Notes under the pieces: model-generated
The model's input: the letters and a program-made list of their open reading frames with translations, nothing else
Database searches by the model: none
What the model was told of the DNA's origin: nothing
Shown: positions 21,008 to 30,519 of the stretch, in pieces
Layout: every line of letters begins with the position of its first letter
Position numbering within the stretch: position 1 is the stretch's first letter
Origin: Aldehydirespirator sp963662645
Lineage (GTDB): Bacteria; Actinomycetota; Acidimicrobiia; Acidimicrobiales; Aldehydirespiratoraceae
DNA: 64,000 bases
Assembly: GCA_963662645.2 (NCBI GenBank)
Contig: OY759762.1
Span: 2,790,001-2,854,000 of the forward strand
Direction: 5' to 3'
Translations under genes and position numbers: made by a program

Positions 21008-22372
21008 GTGGTGACATCAACTTTCGAGGGCTACGCCGAACGGCTCGAGGCGAGCCGACTCGCGCCCGGCGGCGCGGCGGCATCCGACGCGGTGGCGACC
21101 GCGATCGGCGAACTGAACAGGGCCGTCGCCGCGGTGGAGGGACACGGCTTCGAGCCCACCCCGTTCGCGCCGGCTCCCGAGCTGGCCGAGGCGGTCGGGA
21201 TAGGTGACGCAGAACTGTGGGTCAAGGATGAGACAGGCAACGTGTCCGGCTCGCACAAGGCCCGCCACCTGTTCGGGGTCGCCTTGGCCCACCGGTTGGC
21301 TGACCCCCAAGCCGGAGACGGCGAGCCCCCCTACGCCATCGCCAGTTGCGGCAACGCGGCGTTGGCCGCCGCAGTGGTGGCTCGGGCCGTGGGCCGGCCG
21401 ATCGAGGTGTTCGTACCGACCTGGGCCAACGAAGCGGTGGTGCACCGCATCACGGAGCTGGGCGGCCGGGTAGTGCGCTGCAAGCGCGAGCCGGGCGTAC
21501 CCGGAGATCCCGCCCACCACGCCATGCTGGCCGCCATCGAAGCCGGCGCGGTTCCGTTCTCGTGCCAGGGGACCGAGACCCCCGCCACCATCGACGGTGG
21601 CCGGACTATGGCCTGGGAGATGGTCGACGCGCTGATCGAGCACGACGGAGGCGCTCCCGCTCGCCTCGATCGGCTGTTCGTGCAGGTCGGTGGGGGTGCG
21701 CTGGCCACTGCCGTGGTCACCGGACTGGCTGCCGCCGCCGATCGGGGCGATCTGGCCCGCCTGCCCGTGATCCACGCTGTGCAGCCGCAGGGTAACCACC
21801 CGCTGGTGCGAGCCTGGGACACGCTGGCGCTTGAGGCGCTGACGCCAGAGCGCTCTCCGCAAGTTCGGGACAGCTCGTACTTCCTCGACCGGGTCGTCCG
21901 CGCTCAAGCCGTCCCTACGGGCACCATGGACAACGGGAGACGGGCCGCCATCGCCGAGTCGATCGGCACGGCTTCGGGCGAGCGGCTCAAGAAGCTGCTG
22001 GGCCGCCTGCGCTACGATCCGGAACGCTACATGCGGGCGTGGGAGAATGAGCCGGTGTCGTACGCGTCTGGGATTCTCGACGACATCACCTACGACTGGA
22101 TCGACATAGTCGAGGGAATGCTGGCCTCTGGTGGATGGCCCCTGGTCGCGTCCGAGGACGACTTCCGTCGAGCGCATCGCCTCGCCCAGGTGCGCACCGG
22201 CATCGACGTGTGCCCCACCGGGGCGTCGGGCCTCGGCGGCCTGCTGGCCCTGAACGCGGCGAACGGCGGATCCGGGTCTGCGGGGGTGTCGCCCGGCGAG
22301 CGGGTGGCGGTGCTGTTCACCGGGCGGATGCGCCCCGGCGACCCCGACCCGCTAGAGGCCGAGCGGGACTAG
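21008..22372 (+). CDS. PLP-dependent fold-type II enzyme, threonine synthase-like
   Basis: A 454-residue fold-type II PLP enzyme. The PLP lysine lies in ETGNVSGSHKARHLFG, the substrate loop is ASCGNAALAAAVVARA, and the phosphate loop is VQVGGGALATAVV. Two GTG codons in a row (21008 and 21011) are possible starts. It is clearly distinct in sequence from the enzyme encoded immediately upstream, so this is not a recent duplication. A role as a beta-replacing or eliminating enzyme on a hydroxy-amino acid is plausible, but no substrate can be named. A MarR-type regulator gene follows after 17 bp. Confidence 0.75.
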   Translation: MVTSTFEGYAERLEASRLAPGGAAASDAVATAIGELNRAVAAVEGHGFEPTPFAPAPELAEAVGIGDAELWVKDETGNVSGSHKARHLFGVALAHRLADPQAGDGEPPYAIASCGNAALAAAVVARAVGRPIEVFVPTWANEAVVHRITELGGRVVRCKREPGVPGDPAHHAMLAAIEAGAVPFSCQGTETPATIDGGRTMAWEMVDALIEHDGGAPARLDRLFVQVGGGALATAVVTGLAAAADRGDLARLPVIHAVQPQGNHPLVRAWDTLALEALTPERSPQVRDSSYFLDRVVRAQAVPTGTMDNGRRAAIAESIGTASGERLKKLLGRLRYDPERYMRAWENEPVSYASGILDDITYDWIDIVEGMLASGGWPLVASEDDFRRAHRLAQVRTGIDVCPTGASGLGGLLALNAANGGSGSAGVSPGERVAVLFTGRMRPGDPDPLEAERD

Positions 22373-22389
22373 CGGGGCGGTAGCACCCA

Positions 22390-22926
22390 ATGGGGGAGGA
22401 CAGGCGACAAGCAAAGGCGGCGCGGCAGTCCCCGATCGATTACGAGATGCTCGGAGTGGTCCACCCCTTCGTGCGACAGAGGCACCGTCACACTTTCGAC
22501 GTGCTGGTGCTGACGCTGCTGGCGGGGCGCCAGATGGAGGCGTGGCTGTCGGAGAACCTGGACGCTCGCCAGCTCGACACCTCCGGCTACTTCGCCCTCA
22601 GCGCGCTGTGGCTGATCGGCCCGCCGCACCGCATGACCGCCGGCGAGTTGGCCCAGCGGATAGTGCAGACCTCGGGCGGGACCACCAAGACGACCCAGCG
22701 GCTGGTCGGCCGGGGGCTGGTGCGCCGGGTGGCCGACCCCGACGACGGCCGCCGCAGCCTGCTGGAACTCACACCCGAGGGCCTGAGCCTGGCCCGCGAG
22801 ACCCTGGACCTGGTGCTCGACGCCTTCGACTCCGACATCGGCGCCCTCGACGAGGCCGAGCGCGAAGGCGTGGCCGCGGCCGTGCAGCGACTGGTCGTCG
22901 AGCTGAGCGAGCGGCTCAGCCGCTGA
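22390..22926 (+). CDS. MarR-family transcriptional regulator
   Basis: A 178-residue winged-helix protein. The recognition region is MTAGELAQRIVQTSGGTTKT followed by QRLVGRGLVRR, and the wing is DPDDGRRSLLELTPEGLSLA. Flanking N- and C-terminal helices would form the MarR dimer. It follows the two PLP-enzyme genes in the same direction and may regulate that set, usually in response to a small ligand. Its last 11 bp overlap, tail to tail, the end of the AddA-like gene on the other strand. Confidence 0.85.
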   Translation: MGEDRRQAKAARQSPIDYEMLGVVHPFVRQRHRHTFDVLVLTLLAGRQMEAWLSENLDARQLDTSGYFALSALWLIGPPHRMTAGELAQRIVQTSGGTTKTTQRLVGRGLVRRVADPDDGRRSLLELTPEGLSLARETLDLVLDAFDSDIGALDEAEREGVAAAVQRLVVELSERLSR

Positions 22927-25900
22927 GACCGGCAACGGAGGCCGTCGCCTCGTCGATTGCCGCCCGCAGATCGGGGAGCTCGGCCTCGACCGCTGCGGTC
23001 CGGTCGAGGAACACGAACACCATGCGGGCCACCGCCTCGCCGGTGACCGCCTCCAGCGCGGCCGCGTAGGCGGCACCCTGGAGCCGGTAGCGGGCCAGCT
23101 TGGTGCCGATGCCGTCATCTCCGGAGACCGTGTCGGTCTTCCAGTCGACCACGACCAGCCCGTCCGGGCCGCGGTAGGTCAAGTCGATGTAGCCCTCCAA
23201 GAGTCGGCCTCCGAACGGAGCGGCCACGAACAGCTCCCGCCAATGCTCGGACGCGGCCGCCTCGCGGACCACGTCGGTGTCGAGTGCGGCCCGGGCCAGT
23301 TCGGTCACCGCCCTCGTCCGCGCGCTCACTCCCTCGGCTGCGGCCTGGCGGGCGGCTAGCGCAGCCAAGCCGCGACCAGAGGCCAGGTCGACGTCCTGCA
23401 GCACGCCGTGAACGGCCCGGCCCACCGCGGTGCCGTACCGACCCTTGCTCCAGGGTGGCGGCTCCGCGTCGTCCCGGTCCTTGTCCAGCCCGGGGTCGGC
23501 ACCAGCGGCGTCGGCCTCGCCGCCTTCCCCGCGGTCTGAGCCGTGCTCGCCGCGGTCTGCGCCGTCGCTTGTGACTGCGTCGCCACCCCTGCCGCCTGCG
23601 CTCGAGAGGTTGGTGGCGGCCAGAGCGAGCGGGACCGAGGCTGCCTCCAGGATGCGCTCGCGCTCGCGTTCCCACTCGTCGCGGTCGGGCAGCGGCGCCC
23701 TCGGCGGAACGGACGGCGGGCCAGTGCCGAGGGCCGCAAGGTCGCGCTCTTTGGCCGGGTGGAGCAGTGCTGAGCCGTCGACGGCCCCGGCCTCGGGCTC
23801 GGCCGCGCCCGCGTCGGCGAGGGCCCATGCCGCCGAGTTCTCCTTCTTGCCTGAGTCGCTGGGAGCTCTGCGCTGCAGGCTCACCACGAGGTGGTCGCGG
23901 GCCCGGGTGCAGGCCACATAGAGCAGGCGGAGGCGCTCGTGCGCGTCCATCTGCTCGTCGATCGGCTTCCACGCCTCGTAGTTCTCGGACTCGATCCCTC
24001 CCCGCAGTCTCACGACTGGCACGCCGGACGAGTCGAAAGCGACCGACGGCCCCCGGGCGGGCGCTGCGAGCCTGGTGGTCATGCCCGATAGGACCACGAT
24101 CGGGAACTCAAGGCCCTTGGCCGCGTGAACGGTGAGGATGCGCACGCTGTCGTCGTCGGTTTCCGGCAGGATCGTCTCGGTCACTCGGGCGTTGTCGGCA
24201 CCCTGCAAGCGGGCCCAGGCCAGATAGTCGCGCAGGTTGGTGCCGCCGGCGTCGGCCCAGGCCCGGGCCTGGTCGATCACGAACCGGAGCCGCCTCCACA
24301 CGTCGCGGGGCCTTCCGCTTGCCGCCGCGGTCTCGAAAGCGCCGCGCTCGCGCACGAGCCGGTCGATGAGCGCGGGCGGGGGCGTCCAGCGCTTGGCCCG
24401 GTGGAGCTCGGCAAGGTGGGCGATCCCCTCGGCCACCGGGTGATCCGCCGGCGCGTCCTCGGGCAGCCTGCGAAGCAGCGAGAACCTGCCCCTGCAAGCC
24501 AGGCGCCAGTGAGCCAGGTCGTCGTCGCCGCAGCCGTAGAGCGGGGAGCGCAGGGCGGCGACCAGGGCCAGTTCGTCGGTGGGGTCGGCCACAGCCTGAA
24601 GGGCCGACAGCACGTCTCGCACCTCGCGGGTGCTGTACACCAGCGAGGAGGACTCGGCCCGGTAGGGGATCCCGGCTGCGTCGAGGGCGTCCTCGAGGTC
24701 GCCCAGGCTGATCCGGGACGGGATGAGGATGGCGATGTCCCCCAGCCGGGCGGGCCGGGGCGCCGGCACGGTCGGCGACCCCCCATCGACATCCCATCGG
24801 TCCCGCAGGGCCGCGGCCACTGCCCGCGCCACCGACTCGGCCTCCCGTCGGCGCAGTTCGCGGGCGGAGGCCCTGCCCTCGATGTCGATCGGTTGCGCAC
24901 CAAGGACCGTCACCGCAGGCCCCCGCTCCGCCGGCTCGCGGACCGCGCCCAGCGGCGCATACTCGGGCTGGCTGCCCTCCGCGGGCTGGATCAGCTCTCC
25001 GAACACGGCGTTGACCCAATCGATGATCGGCCGTGTGGAGCGGAAGTTGGTCGCCAGACCCTCGATCCGGCCCCGATCCTGGCCGCTGGTCCAGTCGCGG
25101 GCTTCCAGGAACGTGGCGATGTCGGCTCGGCGGAAGCGGTAGATGGACTGTTTGGGGTCGCCGACGAAGAACAGGCGGCCCGGGTCGGGGACCATCTCAG
25201 CCCAGCGGGCGGTGGCCGGGGCGGGGTCGCCGCAGCCCAGCAGCGCGGCCAGCTCGACCTGTATCGGGTCGGTGTCCTGGAACTCGTCGATGAGCAGGCA
25301 CCGGTAATGGTCGCGCAACGCCGCCCGCACCGCCGGTCCGTGGCTGTCGTGGCGCAGCACCTGGCGGGCCCGAACCAGCAGATCGTGGAACTCGAGGCGT
25401 CCCCTAGCTCGCCGTTCCTCCGCTGCGCTCAGCGTGAAGGTGGCCAGCCGGGCCACGAGGCGCTTCAACGCAGCCTCCGCAGCCGATCGGAGAGCGCGTT
25501 CGCAGACCGCCTTCAGGCGCCTGATACCGTCGCGGGCGTTCTGAACCTGACCGTCCCAGTTGCCGGCCTTGCCGAGGTTGGTGCCCTTGCAGTCACGCTC
25601 CAGGGCCAGCAGCGCCTCAATCCGGTCGGTGCGGTCGGTCGCGGCCGCCTCGGTGGGGGCAGCCTCGCCGGTCACGGCCAGCAGCCGTCTGCGGTGCTTG
25701 GCGAGGGTGTCGATGCGGGCCAGGAGCTTGTCGCCGGGGTCCGTGCAGAAGGCGCGGATACCGACCAGCAGGTCGAGCGCCTTGAGCACGTCCGCGACAT
25801 CGACGGGCGGAAGGTCGGGCTCGTGGCGGAAGTTGCAGTTCTCGAGGCGGTCCCAGTTCTCGTTCAGCTGCACGGCCAGAGCCCGAATCTGGTTGAGTCG

Positions 25901-26404
25901 CACGCCCTGCACCTCGAGTCCCAGCAGTGTCGGACCCATGGCGGGCTCGTCGAGGAGCACGTCCAGAAAGTCGCGCCAGCGGAGGTCGAACTCGATCTGG
26001 GAGCCGATGTCGTCGAGTACCTCGATACTGGGTGGCAGCCCCGCCTCCACGGGATGCTCGCTCAGCAGCCTCTGCGCAAAGGAGTGCAGCGTTCCCACCG
26101 CGGCGCCGTCGAGTTGCCGGAGGGCCGACTCCGCCGCAGCCGCTCCGAGAGTGGCTCGCGTGTCGGGGCTGTGCAGCCGGTCCCGGATCCGGTCCCGCAG
26201 CTCGGCGCCGGCTTTCTCGGTGAAGGTGATGGCGGCGATGTTCTCCATGGCGACGCCGGAACCGATCAGCGCCACCACCCGCTCGACGAGCGCCCGGGTC
26301 TTGCCCGAGCCCGCGCCAGCCTCCACGAACAGCGTGCTGTCGAGGTCGGAAGCTATCCGGTCGCGTGCCGCCTGGTCGGCGAGCGGCGGTGTCGCGGCGG
26401 TCAT
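22916..26404 (-). CDS. AddA-like UvrD/RecB helicase-nuclease
   Basis: An 1162-residue ATP-dependent DNA helicase/exonuclease of the AddA/RecB group, acting in double-strand break processing. Visible motifs are Walker A EAGAGSGKT (residues 32-40), LLIDEFQDTDPIQ, FVGDPKQSIYRFRRADI, ATNFRSTRPIIDWVN, VRILTVHAAKGLEFPIVVL and RLLYVACTRARDHLVVSL. The C-terminal PD-(D/E)XK nuclease has GYIDLTYRGPDGLVVVDWKT. An acidic, low-complexity insert rich in Asp, Gly and Glu lies before the nuclease domain (about residues 935-985). The start overlaps the AddB-like stop (ATGA), so the two subunits are translationally coupled. Confidence 0.9.
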   Translation of the reverse strand: MTAATPPLADQAARDRIASDLDSTLFVEAGAGSGKTRALVERVVALIGSGVAMENIAAITFTEKAGAELRDRIRDRLHSPDTRATLGAAAAESALRQLDGAAVGTLHSFAQRLLSEHPVEAGLPPSIEVLDDIGSQIEFDLRWRDFLDVLLDEPAMGPTLLGLEVQGVRLNQIRALAVQLNENWDRLENCNFRHEPDLPPVDVADVLKALDLLVGIRAFCTDPGDKLLARIDTLAKHRRRLLAVTGEAAPTEAAATDRTDRIEALLALERDCKGTNLGKAGNWDGQVQNARDGIRRLKAVCERALRSAAEAALKRLVARLATFTLSAAEERRARGRLEFHDLLVRARQVLRHDSHGPAVRAALRDHYRCLLIDEFQDTDPIQVELAALLGCGDPAPATARWAEMVPDPGRLFFVGDPKQSIYRFRRADIATFLEARDWTSGQDRGRIEGLATNFRSTRPIIDWVNAVFGELIQPAEGSQPEYAPLGAVREPAERGPAVTVLGAQPIDIEGRASARELRRREAESVARAVAAALRDRWDVDGGSPTVPAPRPARLGDIAILIPSRISLGDLEDALDAAGIPYRAESSSLVYSTREVRDVLSALQAVADPTDELALVAALRSPLYGCGDDDLAHWRLACRGRFSLLRRLPEDAPADHPVAEGIAHLAELHRAKRWTPPPALIDRLVRERGAFETAAASGRPRDVWRRLRFVIDQARAWADAGGTNLRDYLAWARLQGADNARVTETILPETDDDSVRILTVHAAKGLEFPIVVLSGMTTRLAAPARGPSVAFDSSGVPVVRLRGGIESENYEAWKPIDEQMDAHERLRLLYVACTRARDHLVVSLQRRAPSDSGKKENSAAWALADAGAAEPEAGAVDGSALLHPAKERDLAALGTGPPSVPPRAPLPDRDEWERERERILEAASVPLALAATNLSSAGGRGGDAVTSDGADRGEHGSDRGEGGEADAAGADPGLDKDRDDAEPPPWSKGRYGTAVGRAVHGVLQDVDLASGRGLAALAARQAAAEGVSARTRAVTELARAALDTDVVREAAASEHWRELFVAAPFGGRLLEGYIDLTYRGPDGLVVVDWKTDTVSGDDGIGTKLARYRLQGAAYAAALEAVTGEAVARMVFVFLDRTAAVEAELPDLRAAIDEATASVAGLSG

Positions 26405-29400
26405 CGTGGCGCTCCCTCGGCGCTCCGGGGAGTCTCGGAGGGTTCGCGGTCGGGATCCACAAGGTCGAGGTAGCGGGCCAGGGCCGGATCGTCACGCTTG
26501 CGCTGGAAGTCGCGCCATTGGTCGCGAGTGCCCATGCCGTCGGGGTCGCAGTAGCCGCACGGGACCCACGGCCTCCACACCGGCTCGTCGGGGTGCAGCG
26601 GGAACAGGCCGTCACCGACACCGTCGACGATGGTGTTCATCGCCTCGAGAACCTGCCGGCGAGCGGCGTTGGTGGCGTAGCCGACATCGCTGAACTGTCC
26701 CTTGGTCGACACGAACCAGTAGGCGCCGTGCCCGTCGGCGGTGTCTGCGATGCCGAGCAGACTGCGGGCCGCGAGGTCGTAGAGGACGAGTTGGAGATGG
26801 TGGCCTCCCAGTGTCGGGTCGTCGGGGCCGAGCTTCTCGTAGGCGCGGACGGAGCCCGTCTTGTAGTCGACCACCAGCAGGCCGCCGTGCGGGGTTGCGT
26901 CGACGCGGTCGATCGACCCCCGAACGCTCACGGACCGCCCGTTGCCGATCTCGACGCTGACAGGGCCGCTCGCGCTGTGGGGCATTCCGAAGCCGAGCTC
27001 CACCGCCGCGGGCTGCGATCCGTAGCGGGCGCGCCGCTCGTCGTCGAAGTCGAGGAAGCGGACAAGGTCGGCGAGGATCTGGCGGCGGTCGTGCGTCCAG
27101 TAGAGCCTGCGCCCGACCAGCCCCCGCGCTGCGAGCCGGTCGCACTCCTCCTCCCCGACGGCAAGCAGATGGGCCCGCCACGATTCGGGCCAGCGCGCCT
27201 CGGGCGCGGGCACGGCACCTTCGGCGATGGCCTCGGCCAGCCAGCGCTCGAGGATCCGGTGCACGAGGCTGCCGCGCTCCAGCGGGCTGATGCGATGCTC
27301 GTCGTCGGCGTCGTCGATGGCCTCGATCCTCAGGACATGGCGCATGAAGTAGGCGTGAGGGCACCCTGCCCACATCTCCAGCCGGGAGGCGGAGGTCGTG
27401 TCGCTGCCGCCGGCCGGGTGCGCCAGAACGGCCCCCCCGAGATCGCCGGCTGGCAGGTTGCCGTCGAAGCGGGTGAGCCTTGGCGACATGCGGGCCCGGC
27501 GCAGCTCGATGCCCCGGAGCAGCTCCGGACGCCGTCGCACTCCCGGAATCTGGGCAAGCTCGCTCCATCCGCTCGCGGTGCGGGCGCGGGCATCGTGCCA
27601 GTCGAGCATGCACCGGGTGTCGTACTCCTGGGCATGGGCCGGGAACCCCGTGCGACGCAGCCCGGCCACGAACGACGGCACTTCCTGGGCTTCGCCCGCC
27701 TCCTCGGTCAGCCAGCGGCTTGGCGACCGGTCCGCGGCCCGGCGGAGATCGCCGCGGGGGTGCAGCAACAGCGACCGCCCCGCGGCGGCCACGACCGCCA
27801 GCAGCGCCCGGTGGTCGTCTCCGGGACGGTCGGCTCTGGCGGGCAGATCGCCGCCTGCCACCAGCCGCTCCCGGTCCGGCAGCAGGGCGTCGTCGTTGCG
27901 GCGGGCGGGGAAGGTCCCCTCGGCCATGCCGCACACGACGGCAAGGTCGAGGTCCACCCCGAGCGCCAGATCGACCGGGCCGACCAGCACGCCTGCGCCG
28001 AGATGCCCGTGCCGGTGTGCCGCCCCCTCCAACTCGAGCCGCAGCGCCCGCCCGAAGGCGGCCACGGAGGGTTCGTCGTCGGTGCCGTCGAGGTCTCCCA
28101 GGCGGCTGACGGCGCGGTCCACCCTCTCGGCCATCTGCCGCTCCTCTTCCGGCCAGCTCCGGCGCAGTCGACCGCCGAGGTACTTGTGGATCAGCTTCTG
28201 GCACCAGTCGGCCAGCTCTGCCCAGGTGCGCGGCGCCGGGCGGGGGTCCAAGTCGGCGTGGAGCTCTTCGACGAAGCTCAGCAGCTCCCGGGAGCGCTCT
28301 GCGCTGCGCCGGTGCCGGTCGCCGCGCCATGCCTGCTCCTCGTCGGCGGCGTGATGATCCGCCTCGGCGGTGCAGTCCTCGGCGTACCGGGTGAGCCTGC
28401 TCCTCCAGCTGTCGATCCCGGACTCCACCCGGGCGGCTCGGGCCTCCCGCTCCCATGCGGCGCTCGGCACCCCCTGCCATCTGGGGCGAGCCCCAGGCCC
28501 GTCGCCGCCAGCCTGGCGGTCGGGTCCGGCGGCGTACGTGCCATCGCCGGGACCGCGGGCGTCGGCCTCGCCTTCGGGACCCGCGGCTCGACTCGAGGCG
28601 TCCGGTTCGGGCCGTCTGACGCTCACCGGGGCGCCGGCCAGCCAAGCCATCACGACGCGCCGGGAGAACCCGCGATCTCTCAGGGTCAGCATCTCCAGCA
28701 GCGACCTGCCCAGCAGTGACGTCTCCACCGTTCGGGAGGTGGCGCCGCAGCGCGGGATGCCGGCCGCGTCGAGCGCATCGCTGATCAGGCGCACGTAGGG
28801 GCTCTCGACGCCGTAGACGATGGCGCATCGCCCTAGGGGGGTGCCGGCTCGGGCGGCTTCGACCACAGCTCGCAGTGCGTGGCGCACCTCGTCGTCGGCG
28901 TCGGAGACGCTCAGGGCCTCCACTGCGGCCCGCGCTTGGGCACGCCCTCCTTGCCCTGCCGGGGCGTCGAGCTCGGCGCCGAGCCTGTCAACCGAGGCGA
29001 CCACCGCAGCGTCGGCGTCCTCGGCGCCTGTCGCGCCCGCGACGATCGTCGTGTCCGTCGCCTCGCCGACCGCTCGCAGCAGGCCTGCCTGGCTGTCCGT
29101 GATCCTCTGCGGCAGGAACACGATCATCGGCCCGAGCTGGCGCGCCGCGGCGGAGGGATCGGCCCGCACCGCCGCGACCGCAGCCCGCGAGAGCTGCTGC
29201 TCGTTGCTGAAGCCTGATTCGAGGCCGGCGGCGACCTCCCGGTGGATCCTCACCACTTCGGCAGCCCGCGTCGACTGCGCAGCCAGCGCCCGGAGCTGCC
29301 CATACTCGAGTTCCGACAGCTCCCGGTGGGCTCGGGTCAGGGCGCGCTCGGTGGCCGGATGGGTCTCCACGCCCCGGAAATGCCCGGGATCGCGCCGCAG

Positions 29401-29706
29401 CACGGTGCGGACCGCGGCGGCGATGACCGTCATGGTCACTCCCCGGCGCCCCTCGGCGGCCATCTCGGCCCCTCCGAGGCGCTCGGCCAGGTCGTAGGCG
29501 GTGTGGAAGGAGACAGCGGCAACCCCCCGAGTGCCGTCGTGCTCGCGACGGCCCAGCGCCCGGCGGGCCGCCAGGCCCACGTAATGGTTGGGCACGACGA
29601 CGGTGACCGGGGCAAGCGGGTCGCCGCCTTTGGCCCGGGCCACGGCCTCCGCCAGCGCCTCATGGGCGGGCGGGCCGTAGGCGGTGGTCACCAGCTCGAT
29701 GGACAC
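26401..29706 (-). CDS. AddB-like PD-(D/E)XK nuclease subunit
   Basis: An 1101-residue partner of the AddA-like helicase. The N-terminal half has an inactive-helicase character (VTVVVPNHYVGLAARRALG replaces a normal Walker A). A disordered, charged segment of about 60 residues occurs near residue 400. The C-terminal RecB-type nuclease shows RGSLVHRILERWL, GSIDRVDATPHGGLLVVDYKTG and GHHLQLVLYDLAARSLL. Cysteines that could bind an iron-sulfur cluster are WAGCPHAYF upstream and VPCGYCDPDG near the C-terminus; the usual fourth cysteine is not seen. AddA-type products act with this subunit to resect broken DNA ends. Confidence 0.85.
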   Translation of the reverse strand: MSIELVTTAYGPPAHEALAEAVARAKGGDPLAPVTVVVPNHYVGLAARRALGRREHDGTRGVAAVSFHTAYDLAERLGGAEMAAEGRRGVTMTVIAAAVRTVLRRDPGHFRGVETHPATERALTRAHRELSELEYGQLRALAAQSTRAAEVVRIHREVAAGLESGFSNEQQLSRAAVAAVRADPSAAARQLGPMIVFLPQRITDSQAGLLRAVGEATDTTIVAGATGAEDADAAVVASVDRLGAELDAPAGQGGRAQARAAVEALSVSDADDEVRHALRAVVEAARAGTPLGRCAIVYGVESPYVRLISDALDAAGIPRCGATSRTVETSLLGRSLLEMLTLRDRGFSRRVVMAWLAGAPVSVRRPEPDASSRAAGPEGEADARGPGDGTYAAGPDRQAGGDGPGARPRWQGVPSAAWEREARAARVESGIDSWRSRLTRYAEDCTAEADHHAADEEQAWRGDRHRRSAERSRELLSFVEELHADLDPRPAPRTWAELADWCQKLIHKYLGGRLRRSWPEEERQMAERVDRAVSRLGDLDGTDDEPSVAAFGRALRLELEGAAHRHGHLGAGVLVGPVDLALGVDLDLAVVCGMAEGTFPARRNDDALLPDRERLVAGGDLPARADRPGDDHRALLAVVAAAGRSLLLHPRGDLRRAADRSPSRWLTEEAGEAQEVPSFVAGLRRTGFPAHAQEYDTRCMLDWHDARARTASGWSELAQIPGVRRRPELLRGIELRRARMSPRLTRFDGNLPAGDLGGAVLAHPAGGSDTTSASRLEMWAGCPHAYFMRHVLRIEAIDDADDEHRISPLERGSLVHRILERWLAEAIAEGAVPAPEARWPESWRAHLLAVGEEECDRLAARGLVGRRLYWTHDRRQILADLVRFLDFDDERRARYGSQPAAVELGFGMPHSASGPVSVEIGNGRSVSVRGSIDRVDATPHGGLLVVDYKTGSVRAYEKLGPDDPTLGGHHLQLVLYDLAARSLLGIADTADGHGAYWFVSTKGQFSDVGYATNAARRQVLEAMNTIVDGVGDGLFPLHPDEPVWRPWVPCGYCDPDGMGTRDQWRDFQRKRDDPALARYLDLVDPDREPSETPRSAEGAPR

Positions 29707-29835
29707 GCCCGCACCCTAGAACGGCCATACGACACTGGTTCTGATCGATCTGGGGATTCCGGTTCTGCTGCCGACGGGGCCCGTGAGGCCGCAGTAGGGT
29801 TCCGGCCCGATGATCTTGGTCAGACCTCCAAGAAA

Positions 29836-30426
29836 ATGAGTTCCCCCGAGATGACGAGCGAGCTGCGGGACCTCGACGTCGCCCTCGGCCGCCAGATCCG
29901 TGAGCGCCGGGTTCGGGCCGGTTTGTCACTGAAGGAACTCGCGTCGCAGGCGGACCTGTCGCCGTCGTTCCTCAGCCAGTTGGAGCGAGGGCTGGCCAGG
30001 CCTCGCATAACGTCGCTGCACCGCGTCGCTCGCACCCTCGGCACTACTGCCCAGGCTCTGCTGGCGCTTGAGGAGACGAAGCCCTACTCGTTGGTTCGTC
30101 GTGACGACCCCCGAGACGTCGACCATGACATCGACATGGCGGCAGGGATCGCCCGGTCGCTGGTACGGGATGCCCGTTTCCTTACCGCTCTGGAGTTTCG
30201 CGGCGTTCCCACCAGCTTCGGGCAGTACTACGAGCACCCCGGTGAGGAACTGCTGCTGGTAATCGAGGGCGTCATCGAGAAGGACATCGACGGCGAGATC
30301 ATCGAACTGCGCGCGGGGGACTGCATCTGCTACGACGGACGGGTGCCTCACCGGTCCCGGCGAGTCGGTGAGGACGAGGTTGTCGCCTTGTTGGTCACCG
30401 TCAGAGACGACGCCCGGGGGGGCTGA
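29836..30426 (+). CDS. XRE-family regulator with C-terminal cupin domain
   Basis: A 196-residue regulator. Residues about 15-70 form a Cro/CI-type helix-turn-helix (RAGLSLKELASQADLSPSFL, then SQLERG). Residues about 115-190 form a small cupin sensor domain (EHPGEELLLVIEGVIEKD, then AGDCICYDGRVPHRSRRV). Members of this architecture often control amine, amino-acid or nucleobase metabolism. It is the first gene of a same-strand cluster with a binding lipoprotein, two oxygenases and a deaminase, which it may regulate. An ATG at 29851 is an alternative start. Confidence 0.85.
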   Translation: MSSPEMTSELRDLDVALGRQIRERRVRAGLSLKELASQADLSPSFLSQLERGLARPRITSLHRVARTLGTTAQALLALEETKPYSLVRRDDPRDVDHDIDMAAGIARSLVRDARFLTALEFRGVPTSFGQYYEHPGEELLLVIEGVIEKDIDGEIIELRAGDCICYDGRVPHRSRRVGEDEVVALLVTVRDDARGG

Positions 30427-30519
30427 GCCTCGGGCCCTGTTGACGCCATGCTTCTGATTTGATTACAGTGAAATTTGCTTCCAAGAAGTTGGTAGCATCA
30501 AATCACCTGGGGGATGAAA

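Noticed and set aside
23115..29663. Large open frames antisense to, or in alternative frames of, the AddA- and AddB-like genes
   Set aside because: They are typical GC-rich shadow frames: Arg/Pro/Gly-rich, without motifs, and the opposite frames carry all the helicase and nuclease motifs.
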